Source: Halicephalobus mephisto
Taxonomy: Eukaryota; Nematoda; Chromadorea; Rhabditida; Panagrolaimidae
Reading direction: 5' to 3'
Assembly (NCBI GenBank): GCA_009193035.1
Contig: SWDT01000045.1
Span: 310,001-374,000, forward strand
DNA length: 64,000 nucleotides
The translations under genes were made by a program, and so were the position numbers. Shown here piece by piece: positions 21,900 to 35,800 of the stretch; within the stretch, counting starts at the first letter, position 1, and each line of letters begins with the position of its first letter. Below the pieces are notes generated by a model that ran no database searches, was not told the origin of the DNA, and saw only the letters and a list, made by a program, of their open reading frames with translations.

Positions 21900-23460
21900 A
21901 ATTTTACATATCGGACATCAAAAAAAAATAACGAATTCGTTTACTTAATTTCTGATATGTTCGTTAACTATTTTTTCAGCGTTTATTTTCTATTTTTATT
22001 TAATCAATACTAATATTTCTTTTTAACAATTATATGAACTTTTTCTAGTGATTACAAATACCTAGTTAGTTTTCTGAATAAGTAATCAGAAACGTGAAAA
22101 AATGAACTTATTTACTCTATTTCTGATATGTTCGTTAACTATTTTCAAACCGCTTATTTTCTATTTCTATTTAATCAATACTAATATTTCTTTTTAACAA
22201 TTAAGTGAACTTTTTCTAGTGATTACAAATACCTAGTTAAATTTCTGAATAAGTAATCAAAGAACACGAAAAAACGAACTCGCTTACTGTCGGATGGATA
22301 TATTATAATCTATTTTCAAAGCACTTGTTTTCTACTTTAATTTAACCAATATCAATAATTCCTTTTTGCTATTAAATCCATTTTCTGCACTCATTATGGA
22401 TATCTAATTAGAACTGCAAAAAAGTAATCAGGAATACGAAAAAGTTAACTCGTTTATTTCATTAACGAACTTCCGGCAAATTATTTTGAAAGCGTTCATG
22501 TTCTACTTTAATTTAATTGATTTTAATAATCCTTTCTTTAATTAGACGCACTTTTATCTTCCTCAAATAAAAAACGAAATTCCATATATCACAGATTGAG
22601 AAAAAAAGACAAAATCGCTTATTTTTAACGAATATAGCAGAAATAATTTCCAAAGCGCTTGTTTTCCATTTAAATTCTATCAAAATTAATAGTTTTTTTG
22701 CAATTAAATCTACCTCTTCTGTTACTTACTACTATGCAATCAGTTTTTTAAATAAAGGATCAAGAACACGAAAAAACGAACTCGTTTATGTAGTTAGTAA
22801 ACATCCCGTAACATAACTTCACAGCCTCTTTTTCCCGTTTAAATTCTATCAAAATTAATAGTTTTTTTGCAATTAAATCTACCTCTTCTGTTACTTACTA
22901 CTATGCAATCAGGTTTTTAAATAAAGGATCTAGAACACGAAAAAACGAACTCGTTTATGTAGTTAGTAAACATCTCATAACATAACTTCACAGCCTCTTT
23001 TTCCCCATTTAAATTCTATCAATTTTAATAATTTTTTTGCAATTAAATCTACCTTCTCTATTACTTACTACTATGCAATCAGGTTTTTAAATAAAGGATC
23101 AAGAACACGTAAAAACGAACTCGTTTATGTAGTTAGTAAACATCCCGTAACATAACTTCACAGCGTTCGTTTTATTTTTTATTTTAACCTATTTTAACAA
23201 CCATTTTTTATAGTTGAATACAATTTTATTCTTCTTCGAAAAGAAATGAAAAAGTGAAATTTTTTATATTGCTAATCGCGGAAGCGGAAGCGAATTCGCT
23301 TACGTGTTGACCGAGTTGCAATCATCTATTTTCAAAGCGCTCGTTTTTTTCCAATTTAGCTAATTTTAACAATTCTCTTTTGTAATTAGGTATATTTTTT
23401 ACGCTAATTACAACTGTCTAATTTGTTTTTCGAAAAAGTCATCAAAAAAAATTTTTTCGA
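21900..23460 (-). repeat. Satellite family A, left locus (about 167-bp period)
   Basis: Nine units; the plus-strand marker CGAAAAAACGAACTCGTTTA or a variant recurs near 21930, 22100, 22274, 22447, 22610, 22778, 22945, 23111 and 23288. The three copies at 22.7-23.15 kb are nearly identical, suggesting recent expansion. Read on the minus strand the unit matches the array at 61.99-62.50 kb on the plus strand, sharing TTCGTGTTCT, a GTAATCxxTxGA(A)AAAG segment and GAAAATAG. No coding content. Confidence 0.75.
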
Positions 23461-23704
23461 ATTATTTCAATTTTAAAACGGTCAATAAAATTGGATTCTG
23501 AATACATCCTTGAAAACCTTCGAATTGATATATAGCCCATCTTAAAAGGTCAATTACTTTGGAGTTACTTGTCTTGTGAAAAGGCCCTGAGGGGACGAGA
23601 TTACGACACCTCTAAACCGACTCAAGTGGAATTATTCATTTGTCCCTTTCAAGTGAGACAAATAATTATTTTACTTTATCCTCGATTTTCTGTCTTTGGA
23701 TTAA

Positions 23705-23838
23705 AAATGATGTTTATAAAATTTACTTTTTTTATTTTTTATAAAATTTATTTTTTTTTATTTTTTATAAAATTTATTTTTTTTTATTTTTTATAAAATT
23801 TATTTTTTTTATTTTTTATAAAATTTATTTTTTTTATT
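23705..23838. repeat. 25-bp AT repeat just downstream of the Girdin/Daple last exon
   Basis: Five to six copies of TTTTTTATTTTTTATAAAATTTA type immediately beyond the stop of the long isoform (23839). They would fall in its 3'UTR or 3' flank. The apparent plus-strand reading frame through it is an artefact of composition. Confidence 0.7.
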
Positions 23839-26800
23839 TTACACACAGCCGTATTCGAACCAGACAGCGCTTCCGGCCCTGGAATGGCTGACAGAACTGG
23901 ATTCAGAAGCCGCCGAATTTGGCAGATCTACGTTTTCATAAAAACTGGAAGATTTTCGTTGTGGGACCAAGGGTTCTTTCGGAGTAGGTGTGGATGTGTC
24001 CTTCGGGTTGAACTCAACCGGGGAACTGGGAGTCTGAAAAAAACACTCAAAAATGACGTCATAATATTATAAACAACAAAAATCAAAAAATTTCAGTTTT
24101 TCTAAAAACTTCAAAAATCAAAAAGTTTCAGAATTTTTCTAAAAATTTCAAAAATCCAAAAGTTTCAAAATTTTTCTAAAAACTTCAAAAGTTACATTTT
24201 TATAAAAACTGGAAATTGTTACTAAATGGTCCCAAGACGAATTTTTAAAACAGAAACTTCTGAGATTGGAAGTTTCAGATGATTCAGAAATTTTTCATTC
24301 CATTTTGGAAAATTCTTTAAAATTTTTATAAACTTCAGAATCTTCTATAAACGTTTTTAAAGATTTCAGAAGCTCATATAAGATTCTAAAAAATATTGAA
24401 TTCTATAAAATTCTAAAAATCTTTAAATTTTCGAAAATTTCAGAATCTTCCAAATTCTGAATTTTTCTAGAAGATTCTTTGGAATTTTTATGAACTTCAG
24501 AATCTTCTATAAACGTTTTTAAGGATTTCAGAAGCTCATATAAGATTCTAAAAAATTTCAGAACCCTCCAAATTCTGAATTTTTCTAGAAGATTATTTAT
24601 AATTTTTATAAACTTCAGAATTTTCTATAAACGTTTTTAAAGATTCCAGAAGCTCCTATAAGATTCCAAAAAATATTGAATTCTGTAAAATTCTAAAAAT
24701 CTTTAAATTTTTGAAGATTTCAGAATCCTCCAAATTCTGAATTTTTCTAGAAGATTATTTATAATTTTTATAAACTTCAGAATTTTCTATAAACGTTTTT
24801 AAAGATTCCAGAAGCTCCTATAAGATTCTAAAAAATATTGAATTCTGTAAAATTCTAAAAATCTTTAAATTTTTGAAGATTTCAGAATCCTCCAAATTCT
24901 GAATTTTTCTAGAAGATTATTTATAATTTTTATAAACTTCAGAATTTTCTACAAACGTTTTTAAGGATTTCAGAAGCTCATATAAGATTCTAAAAAATTT
25001 CGAAAGTTAAATTTTAATTCTACAACTTTCGAAATTCAAATTTTCCGAACTTACTTGAATTCTCCCGGGGTAAGGTGGGGGTGGTTTTACTGTGGAACTC
25101 GATTTCGAAGCTTGTTTCGTCAAGGCATACGGTGGGGGTCTGGGGGCGTTTACGGGATGGAGGGCGTTGGAGACGGATCTGGTGTGTCTGATTCCGTTCG
25201 GGATGAGAGGAGAAGCAACATCAACTCCTCTTTCGGACCCGTTCAAACTGAATATGTCTTCGTCGATCGGCTGGACCGTCGGACGGGTTCTGATCGAGGA
25301 CCGTAATCCGGGAGAGTGGACGAACCTCGATCCAGGGACTCTCATAGATCCCCCGAGAAGACCGTTCCTCATCCTGAGACGATTATTAAGGACAAAATTG
25401 TCACAAACTACTGTTTCTGATTTCGTAATCGGAAATATTTCGTAATCAGGGGAGGAACTCGATCCAGACCCCTGCTCGCTCGAGCAACTCGTCGTCGGCA
25501 CATTCAGGCCTAAAATTCAATTTTATTAATTGTTAAAAATTAAAAATTAAAAATTAGAAAATAGTCTCGACAAGAATTCCTGGGATTTTTTGAAATTTCT
25601 ACAATCTTTGGTTTCAGAATTTTTTAGTTTCAAAAATTTTGGAAAATTCTAGTCTTCATCGGATTCCAGAATTTTATAAAAACTTCTGAAAATCTAGAAG
25701 ATTCTAGAACTTTTCAGAAATCCTCAAAAACTTCATGGCATTCTATTGAATCTTAGAAGAATTCAAAAACCTAACAATTCTGGAAGATTTCAGAATTTTC
25801 CACTGGATTCTGGAAGTCTTCAGAAGCACCTCGTGGAATTTCCAAAGACTTCAAAAATCTTTCAATGAAATTTCAGAAGTCTCTAGAATCTTTTCAAAAA
25901 GTTTTCAAAGACTTCAGAAGTTTCCAGAATCTTCTCAAGAAGTTTTCAAAGATTTCAGAAACCTTCAATAAATTCCAGAAGTCTCCAGAAGCACCTCGTG
26001 AGATTTCCAAAGACTTCAAAAATCTTCCAATGAGATTCCAGAAGTCTCCAGACTCTTCTCAAGAAGTTTTCAAAGATTTCAGAAACCTTAAATAGATTCC
26101 AGAAGTCTCCAGACTCTTCTCATGAAGTTTTCAAAGATTCCAGAAACCTTCAATAAATTCCAAAATTCTCCAGAATCTTCTCATAAAATTCCCAAATTTC
26201 AGAAACCCTTTCAACGAGATTCTAAGTCTTCAGAACCATGTTATAAAATTTTCAGACTTCAGAAACCTTTAAAATCCCGAAAGATTCCAGAAGTTCCCAC
26301 GGAATTCAAGCCTTGTCAGAAGAATGAAAGTGAGTGCTTCACCAACCAACCAATCCTGGACATGCCACGAAGACCATTGACGGACCATTTTTACCACACC
26401 TGTGAAAGTGCTCCCTATCCAAATAATTTTTATTTCCAATAACATTTCAAATTTTAAGTGAATTTTAAAATTTACAATTTTATTAACACCGGCGAAGATA
26501 ATCGAGAATAACGAAAATTTGCCGGATTTTTAGCGATAGATTCAGAATTGAAAAATTTTGTTTTTTTTACCTAAATTAACAATTAAAAAGTTTAAAAATT
26601 TTCGCTTCAAGATGAAAAATAAAAAAATTTTAGGTTTTTAATTTTCCATGTTAAGACAAAATTTTATCTCAAAACGAAAGTTTTAGGTTTTTAATTTTTC
26701 GTGTTGAGATAAAATTTTATCTCAAAACGAAAGTTTTAGGTTTTTAACTTTTTGTGTTAAGATAAAATTTTATCTCAAAACGAAAGTTTTAGGTTTTTAA

Positions 26801-29800
26801 CTTTTCGTGTTGAGACGAAATTTTATTTCAACACGAAAGTTTTAATTTTTAATTTCTCGTGTTGAGACGAAATTTCAAAGTTTTATCTCAACACGAAAGT
26901 TTTAAATTTTTAATTTTCCATGTTGAGACGAAATTTCAAAGTTTTTAAAATTTTTCGTCCTGAAGCGAAAATTCTTGATTTTTGATTTTTAATTTAGGTA
27001 AAACAGAACAGATGGATTTTTACAGAAAGGTTAATGGAAATACCCGTGTGAGTGAAAGCTCCAGTGCAGAGGGTTAGGCGTTTTCGTAAGCACTAGGGGG
27101 TCTGCCGGTCACGAGGACCCCTGGATCGTCTTCGATGGCGGCGATCGGGGCCCTTCTGTCCGGGATCCGGGAGTGCCCAACGTTCGGATTTCTCTGAGAA
27201 CTTTTGATTCTCAAAGATCCATAAGGGGCCAAAGGGACAGGAAGTGGGGGTTTTTCCCCTGAGGGTGTATCAGGGGATCTCCGAGGAAGGGGATTAGTGC
27301 GACGTAACAATGACGATCTTCGAAAAAATTTGTGCATAGCCGAATCCTCTTTTTCAAACGTGTTTTGTGCCTTCGAGCACTGACCGTTCTGATTCTGCGG
27401 AGACGGCGAAGTGAAGCCGGTCGTGTCTTCCACAGAACTGTCCTCCGTCGTGGATCCACAGGGTCCCGGAGGGGCTCGGATCGATTTTCGCGAAGAATTC
27501 TGAAAAATAAATTGTAAAAAATTAAATTTTTTAAAAATAAATCATTATAAAAATTAATTTTTTAAAAAATAAATTATTGTAAAAAATTAACTTTTTTTAA
27601 AATAAATTATAAAAAATTAATTTTTTTAAAAATAAATCATTATAAAAATTAATTTTTTAAAAAATAAATTATTGTAAAAAATTAACTTTTTTTAAAATAA
27701 ATTGTAAAAAATTAATTTTTTTTAAAAATAAATTATTATAAAAAATTAATTTTTTTAAAAATAAATTATTGTAAAAAGTTAACTTTTTTTAAAAATAAAT
27801 TATTATAAAAATTAATTTTTTTAAAAATAAATTATTATAAAAATTAATCTTTTAAAAAATAAATTATTATAAAAAATTAATTTTCTTTAAAATAATCTCG
27901 AAACAAATTTCTTGAATTTTCTAAAAACATCGAAAATCACGATTTCAGGTAATTTCGAAAATTATTAGTAACTTCTAAAAAATATTGACTTTGATCAGAT
28001 TTCTAAATTTTTCATGAGATTTTATAACTTTCCAGAATATTCTACAGTATCTTCGAAAATTCCAAAATCTTCTCAGATCGAAGAAGATTCTAGAATTTTC
28101 CATAGTTTTCTGAAAATTTCTACAGTATCTTCGAAATTTCTAAAATCTTCTGATTCTAGAATCCTCTACAGATTTCTAAAATTTTCTCAGATCGAAGAAT
28201 ATTCTAAAATCAATCAGTTTTTAGACTTCTTCATAATTTCCCAGAATATTTTACAGTATCTCCGAAAATTCCAAAATTTTCTGATTCTAGAATTTTCTGT
28301 AAAAGTTCCTTTTGAAAAATCTGACCTTAGGCATTAAAGCTTTAGCGGCTCTTTTGACGAAAGTTTGTTTTTCCTTGATTTTTTTAGAATCCATGGATTT
28401 ATATTGATCCATAATTTTCTCTTCCAATTTTTCCTTGTTTCTTCTCAAAGTCACCAGCTGTTCTTGGAGATCTCTCTGGACAGCGTGAAATGTGTCTTTG
28501 TCGTTGAGGGATCTTTCATGAAGTTCTTGATTTTTGACTAATAATAATTCAATTTGTTTGATTAATGATTGATTTTCGTCTCCATTGTACTGTCTCAACA
28601 TTTCTACTTGTCTTTTAAGTGTGGCAATTTCCATGTCTTTTCCACTCAAGACATGGTTAAGTTGCTGAATTGTCGTGTTGAGACTATTTATCGTGCTTTT
28701 TTGAGAACATTCCGCGACTCTGAGTCTTCTTAATTCGTCCGATCTCTCGTCCGCGTTCCTCAACATGGACGAATTTTCTTTTTTATACTCATCTAGTTCC
28801 TTCTGAAGCCGGAAAATTTCGCGTTGAGCTTCTTCGACTTCATGAAGGGATTCTTCTTTGATTCTTTGTTCCACTCGAAGGAATTCCGATCTTACTGAAC
28901 CTTCGCTGATTCGTTCTTGTTTCATTTTTTGTTTCAACTGCAAAAGTTCGAATTTTGCTCTGTCGTAGTCCGCTCCGAGAAGCTGGTGGAGATTCTGGAG
29001 TCTATCGTAATCAGCAATGAGGGCATTCTGGGTGGCTTCGATCGATTGCAACTTCTTTTCGAAGTCAATTTTGGTCTTCAAGGCGACTTCTATCTGCTTC
29101 TGGAGTTCTTTGTTTTCTTCTTTCAGAAGGTCTTCCTGGACTTGAGCGTTTCTAAGTTGAACTTGAAGTTTGGCGATTTCAGAAGAACTACGAGATTGAA
29201 CCATCTGAAATTCCTCAAATAATAAAATAAAGAAATTTTGGTAAAATTCTTGTTGAAGATCTTTAAAAATTCATCAAATTTAATATTTTTGTTATTTTAA
29301 AAGAATTTATAAATATCTATCTTGATTTTAAAGAAACTAACTTCAAAAATTCAGATTTTCAGAGTTCTTTATATATGAATTTTCTAAAAACCTAATCCTA
29401 AAAAATTAACTTCAAAAATTCAGATTTTCAGAGTTCTTTATATATGGATTTTCTAAATATCTAATCCCAAAAAATTAACTTCAAAAATTCAGAATTTCAG
29501 AGTTCTTTATATATGGATTTTCTAAATATCTAATCCTAAAAAATTAACTTCAAAAATTCAGATTTTCAGACTTTTTTATATATGGATTTTCTAAATATCT
29601 AATCCTCAATTTTGAGAAAACTAATTTCAAAACCTCAAATTTCCAGACTTTTTCATATATAAACATCTTATTTCTCGATTTCATGTGAATACAATTTTAA
29701 AACTTATGAATTTTGAAACTTTTATACAAAACCCCCTAAACCCTTTATGTATGAATTTTTAAATTTCTGTATTACATAGTTCATCTAATTACTATATTTT

Positions 29801-32800
29801 AACTTATATCTTTCTCTGTGATTGTTCGAATTTTCGACAATAGAGTAAGAATTAATAAAAATAATAACAAGGTTGATGGTCTTTGATCTAATTATATATT
29901 GTTTTTTACACCGAAAACGGTTCAATAGTGCTAAAGTGCTAAAGTTGATATATGAACACTTACGTTTTTGGTCTGGAGTTCCTCGATTTCTCTTCTCGCG
30001 GCCTGGAGCTCGGCGGACTTCGTGGAGTCCTCAACCTGGAGTTTCCTGAGTCTTTCTTGCAAAAGTGAAACTTGTTCTTTGATGTTTTTGTTTTCCATGA
30101 ACAACTCTCGAACTCTGTCGTCACTGTCATTCAGTTCTCCTTCTGCTCTTCTTAGAGCTTCGATGTCCTTCTTCAAGTCGTCCAATTCAGCGATCTGGAG
30201 CTGCTGTTGGAGCCTCAGGGCATCTGCTTCTCTTCTTGCAGCATTTAGAGCTTGCATAATGACGTCATCAATTATATCAATGAGTTTATCGTCATCTTCA
30301 AGTTTTTCTTCTTCTTTGAGCTTACCCCCGTGGGCCTTGATTGCGCTACAGACGGACCTCAATCTCGCCAGCAAGTCCCCTATTCTCGACTTTTCACAAA
30401 CCAGATCCTCCCTCAGACGTTGGGTCTTCTTTCCTTCAAGTTCCATTTGTTGTTTGATTGTTCTGTTGTCGGCCTCCAAATCCACAATGATGTTCGATTT
30501 TTCGACAAGCAAGACTTCGTTGTTAGCTAATCTTCTTTCGAGATTTTCATAGTTAACCAATTTTGCATTCAATTCGTCACATCTGTCCTCCAGAGATGAT
30601 GCTTTGTTCTGGAAAATCATTATTTAAGTTTTTATAAAAATTGATATATGAATTTTTTGGAGTTTTTAAATTCCCGCGCAGACGAGCGAACTATTACGAA
30701 ATCCAGAAATTTGGCAAATCTGGCAATTTACTGTAAAAAATCGACTCTCGCCCTGTCCTCACTCGCGCTCGCTCGCTCGCTCCTCCATGCAATCCTAAAA
30801 TTCTGGAAAACTCCGAAAATCCTTGCTAAAATAACTTTGGGGATTTTTGTTTTTAGTTTTTTATGATAGTAACTTACTTTTAGATGATTTCTTTCGTTTT
30901 CTAACATCTTTTTGGCCCGTTCTGCGCTTGCTAGAAGGTTCTCGAATTTGGCAATGTCATCTCTGAGAACATCTATCTCGTTTCTTCCTTCTTTTTGCTG
31001 GATTCTGATTTTGTCCAATTGTCCTTCAGCACGTTTTTTCTCTTCTTCGATCACGGATAAATTCTGATCCTTTTCGATCAGCTGATTTTCCAATTCTTTA
31101 ATTTTTTTAGCAACAGAATCGTCTTTGTGATTCTGAAAGTCGCTTTGGACAGTTGCCAATTGTCTTCTGGTTTCATTCAAAGATACAATTGTTTTTTCTT
31201 GTTCTGTTTTTAAAACTTCTAATTTTGATTCCGCAATTTTCCGAGCTTCTTTAGTAACTTCTAATTCAGATGAAAGCTTTTTAATTTCTTCGATTTTTTC
31301 TTCTGCTTGTTTTTCAGCCATGGCCAATCTTTCCTTCAAATCAAACATTTCTCCTGGTTCACTTACGACAGAATTGTCCAATTGACTTCGAAGTTTTCTG
31401 TTTTCCAACTGTAACTCCAGAATCGTCGATCGATTATGCATTTCGATTTCAGAAAAAAGTGAATTATTCTTACTGTCATTTGGCTCGAATTCTTGCATGG
31501 CTTCTAATCGTTTTTCTAAATCGTCGTATTTGTTTGTCCAACTTTTTACTTCTGTTTCTAATTTTCCGTTTTCGATTAACAATTCTTCGATTCTGTCCCG
31601 TTCTTTTTCGACTTCAGAATTTGCTTTTTTTGTCGCAAGTTGGCTTTCGATCAACTTCTGTTCCAGATCAGTTAATCCTTCGAGTCTTCTTTTGGTTTGA
31701 GAAAGTTCGTCTTCCAACAAAGTAATAGACTCATTTAATAATTTGTTGTCTTTTTCAAAATCGTCACACATATTTTTGTAACAAGCCAAATCTTTTGTTC
31801 TTTCTCTCAAAATTGCATTTTCAGCTTCAAGTTTTCGAAAATTATCCAATTGAGACCGTAGATATTCTGCTTCATCTTTGGAATCACGGGCTGATCGGGC
31901 ATCTTTGACGAGTTCTAATCTTTCTTTTTTCAATTTTAAAATTTCGGCTTCTTTGTCCTTCAAAGCAACTTCGAGATCGGCAATGACGTCATCTTGATGT
32001 TCACTAGAAAGTACTTTTTTAATTAAAAAATTAGAATTTTAGAGATTGAAGGTTTCTAAAAATTTTAGGAATTTTAAAAATCTTCGAAAATCCAAAAGAC
32101 CTTCAGGGGTTTTTGGAATTTTGTGGAAATTTTAGGGATTTTTCAGGATTCAAAGAGACTTCTGGAATATTTCGGGATTTCGTAGGAACTTTCTGGGGAT
32201 TTTGAGGATCTTGTAGAAATTTTAAAAATCTTCTATGAGTTTCCAGAATCTTATAGAGTTCCATAAAAATTTCCGAAACTCCAGAATATCAGAAATTTCT
32301 AGTTTTTAGAATCTTATAGGAATTTTAGAAATTCTCCAGAATCCAACAAAAACTTAAAATCTCAAATTTCTGGAATCTCCTAGAAGGAAATTTCTAAAAT
32401 AAAATTCTCCTTTGAAATGACTGTAAAAATAACTATTTTCAATTTTTAATATAGTTGGTATTGGATTTGGATCAACTTACACTTCATTTCTGAGCTTTCT
32501 GACTTCAGCCTTGAGACCGGCTAACTCGACCCCGGCGTGTCTTTCCAGTGCCCCGGGGGAAGGGGACCTCATTTCGTACTGCATCTCCTTGTAGGATTTG
32601 TCTCCGTTGCAGCTGGAACTCGAGGTCGTGGCTCCGGTAGATCCGTATTCTATCTCATCCAGATCGCTTCGGCTGTTGTTGGTCATTTCCAAAATTCCAT
32701 TTGCATAATCGTCTCTTTCTTTCATTATTCTTTCTAAATATTCTAAAACAGTTAAAAATTTATGATCTTCTGGAACGACTTCTAATGCTTGAATGTCTAT

Positions 32801-35800
32801 TGATCCGTCGTTAGTTACTTTTTGGATTTCGTTTATGATTGATTCTTGAAGTTCTGTTCTCATACACCGGATCCTGTCAATGAAAACTTCTTTTTGGTCG
32901 CTTTGAACAGCACAACCAAGCACCAACAACAGAATCTTGTTCAGCTCATGGGCTGAGACTTCTGAAAAAAATTTTAAAATTTAAAATTTACGAAATTAAT
33001 TAAACACGATTTTTTTAGAATTTAAAAAAAGTAGTTTCAAAATGAATTAAATTATTATATTTTTTATTTTTATTCCTGTGGGAATTTAAAAAATAATTAT
33101 AAAAATTATAATTTTTTCGAAATTGTCTCGACAGGAATTTTTAAAACAAAAAAAATAAAGTCCTACAGTAGATTTTTACATTTATTTTTTTTTCATTTTA
33201 GCAGAAATCCAATTTTCTGAAAATCTCCAAAAAATAAGTTTTTCGAAATTGTCTCAACACGAATTTTTAAAACAAAAAAATAAAATCCTACAGTAGATTT
33301 TTACATTTATTTTTTTTTCATTTTAACAGAAATCCAATTTTCTGAAAATTCCCAAAAATTATAATTTTTTCGAAATTGTCTTAACAAGAATTTTTAAAAC
33401 AAAAAAATAAAATCCTACAATAGATTTTTACATTTATTATTTTTTTTCAATTTAGCAGAAATCTAAAAATCTTCAAAAAATAAATTTTTTTTCAATCATG
33501 ATGCTTGCGAATGATAAAACGATCAAAATACAGCAATGACGAAAACTAAATTCCTCACTTATGGATCCAGAAACTCGTCCTCAAAAAAGAAACATGATTC
33601 AATTTTTTGAAACCGGTTAGTTTGATTGCGGCATTGAGCAATATCAAAAAAGACAATTCAACTAAGCCCTGAGGGAAATCCTCAAAAAGAAAAAATCTCG
33701 AAATTGACATGATTTGACAGATTTTCCCGATTTGACATTTTTTTCGTGACAGTGAAAAAAGTACGGAATCTGATTTTCGCGGAACGCGAAATCAACTCCC
33801 GTTGCGGAGGTTCTTGGAGATCATGAGAGCTTGGTTATTTGCTAGTATGAGTCAAATTAAGAAAAAAATTTAAAGGAATTCGATTCTTAAAACGAAAGTT
33901 TCTACATACCGTAATAAGTTTTTTAGGTATAAGTCAAATTAGGAAGAAATTCAAAGGAAATTGATTCTTAAAAGGAAAGTTCCTAAATACCGTAATAAGT
34001 TTTTAGGTATAAGTCAAATTAAGAAAAAAATTCAAAGGAATTCGATTCTTAAAAGGAAAGTTCCTAAATACCGTAATAAATTTTTTAGGTATGAGTCAAA
34101 TTAGGAAGAAATTTAAAGGAATTCGATTCTTAAAAGGAAAGTTTCTAAATACCGTAATAAGTTTTTTAACTATAAGTCAAATTAAGAAGAAATTTAAAGA
34201 AAATTGATTCTTAAAAGGAAAGTTTCTAAATACCGTAATAAATTTTTAAGTATGAGCTAAATTTTAAAAAATTACAAAAAAGGATAAATTAAGTTCTTCC
34301 ACAAAGATTTCTAAGTACCGGAATTTATGAAAAATCAACTCTTGTTGCGGAGGTTCTTGAAGATCATGAGAGCTTAGTTATTTACTAGAATGAATCAAAA
34401 CCAAAAAATAAACTCTTGAAATAAAAGTTCTTCAAAATCGTAATGAAATTTTTAGGTATGAGTCAAATCGAAAAAAATTATAAAAAATCGATTTCCAAAA
34501 TCAAAGTTCTTGATAGTCAAAAATTCTTCAGATATGAATGGAATTTCGTTCAAAAAATAACAAAAAAAAATCAACTTCTGATGCAAAAAATCAAAATTTC
34601 AAAAATCGTATCTTAGAACGAAAAATCCAAAATTCCGACCTAAAACTTTGTTTTCATTTTTATCAAAATTGATGCTCAAAATTTAAAACTAAAATTTTGA
34701 ACTTTTCGTGTTAAGACGTAATTTTTAAAATTTGAACTTTTCGCGCTAGGATACGATTTTTAAAATTTGAACTTTTCGCGTTAAGACGTAATTTTTAAAA
34801 TTTGGACTTTTCGCGCTAGGACACGATTTTCGAAACTTCAACTTTTCGCGCTAGGACACAATTTTTAAAATTTGGACTTTTCGCGCTAGGACACAATTTT
34901 CGAATAATATTATAATCCCAAAAATCCAGATATTAAATTCCATCCATTTAAAAAAGAGTTTTTCGCAACATAAAATTCAAAAATATTGTCTTAGAACGAA
35001 AAATCCACATTTCGATCCTGAACTCTGATCATCAACTTTGATAAAATCAAACAGAGTACTTTTGAAATCCGAAAAAAGATAAAAGTTCTCAGTTTTGGAA
35101 TTCCGGTTGCGCAAGAGTAATTGTAGCAATTTCGAAATATCGGTTTCGCGAATTCTCGGGGATAGAGGGAATTAGGTAACCGAGAGGTCGCGAATTTCTT
35201 TACTCAAAGGATCGAAGAAGATGATCAAGTCAATTCGGCCTTCGATGCGTGATGAAAAACAACTGCAAATTGGAACTAGATTAATCCATTCTCGTCCTTA
35301 GAAAATTTAAAATTGTAAAAATTGGCAAATACAGTATGGTTCGTAATTTCAGAATTATTAATTGTAACTTGTTTCCTAATACAGTAATAACAAAACACTG
35401 TAGATTACTGGAATGGCTTCAATGAGGTCTACAATTTAAAATATTAAAGAATTTTGTAAAAATTCTACAAACTTTACTACAAAAAACACGGATTTCGTAT
35501 AACATTAAATTTAATAATTTTTACAAAAAAACTATTTTTTTGTGATTTCTGAAGCAGAAGATGAATGAGATTCTATGAGAACTTAACAGATATTGTAGAT
35601 AGTTTTGTATTTTTTTAATAGAGTTTTGAAGCGAAAATTTGACTATTTTCAGATTTGAACAAAAGTTGTTTAAAATACAGTAATTCGATTTAAATTCTGA
35701 AGTTAGAATTGAATGTTTATTTTCGAAATCAGAGATTCTGGATATCCACATCCTCAAGATCAATCTTCATTTCTGATTTCAGATTCTGAATTTAATTATT

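Larger units (their letters stand above)
20930..21900 (-). repeat. Satellite family B, left locus (interrupted by a SINE)
   Basis: Two to three units of about 150-165 bp, best seen on the minus strand, with a core reading ATTCTGAATAT, then ACTTACAAAATGAGCTATA. The core is visible near 21195-21240 and again near 21325-21350 joined to 21824-21850. The second copy is split by the 459-bp SINE. The same family occurs in plus orientation at 62.52-63.12 kb, also directly after family A. Confidence 0.7.

Noticed and set aside
20930..23460. CRISPR-like array because of regular spacing
   Set aside because: The genome is eukaryotic, and units repeat along their whole length with no unique spacers.
23569..23796. 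Plus-strand frame ending in Phe/Ile/Lys repeats
   Set aside because: Low-complexity translation of the 25-bp AT repeat beyond the Girdin/Daple stop.
25865..26442. Plus-strand frames rich in FQKSPES and similar
   Set aside because: Translation of degenerate TTCCAGAAGTCTCC repeats; the unit composition explains the frame.
29968..30552. Ser-rich 194-codon plus-strand frame
   Set aside because: Antisense shadow of the Girdin/Daple coiled-coil exon, whose reading phase, heptads and splice sites are convincing.
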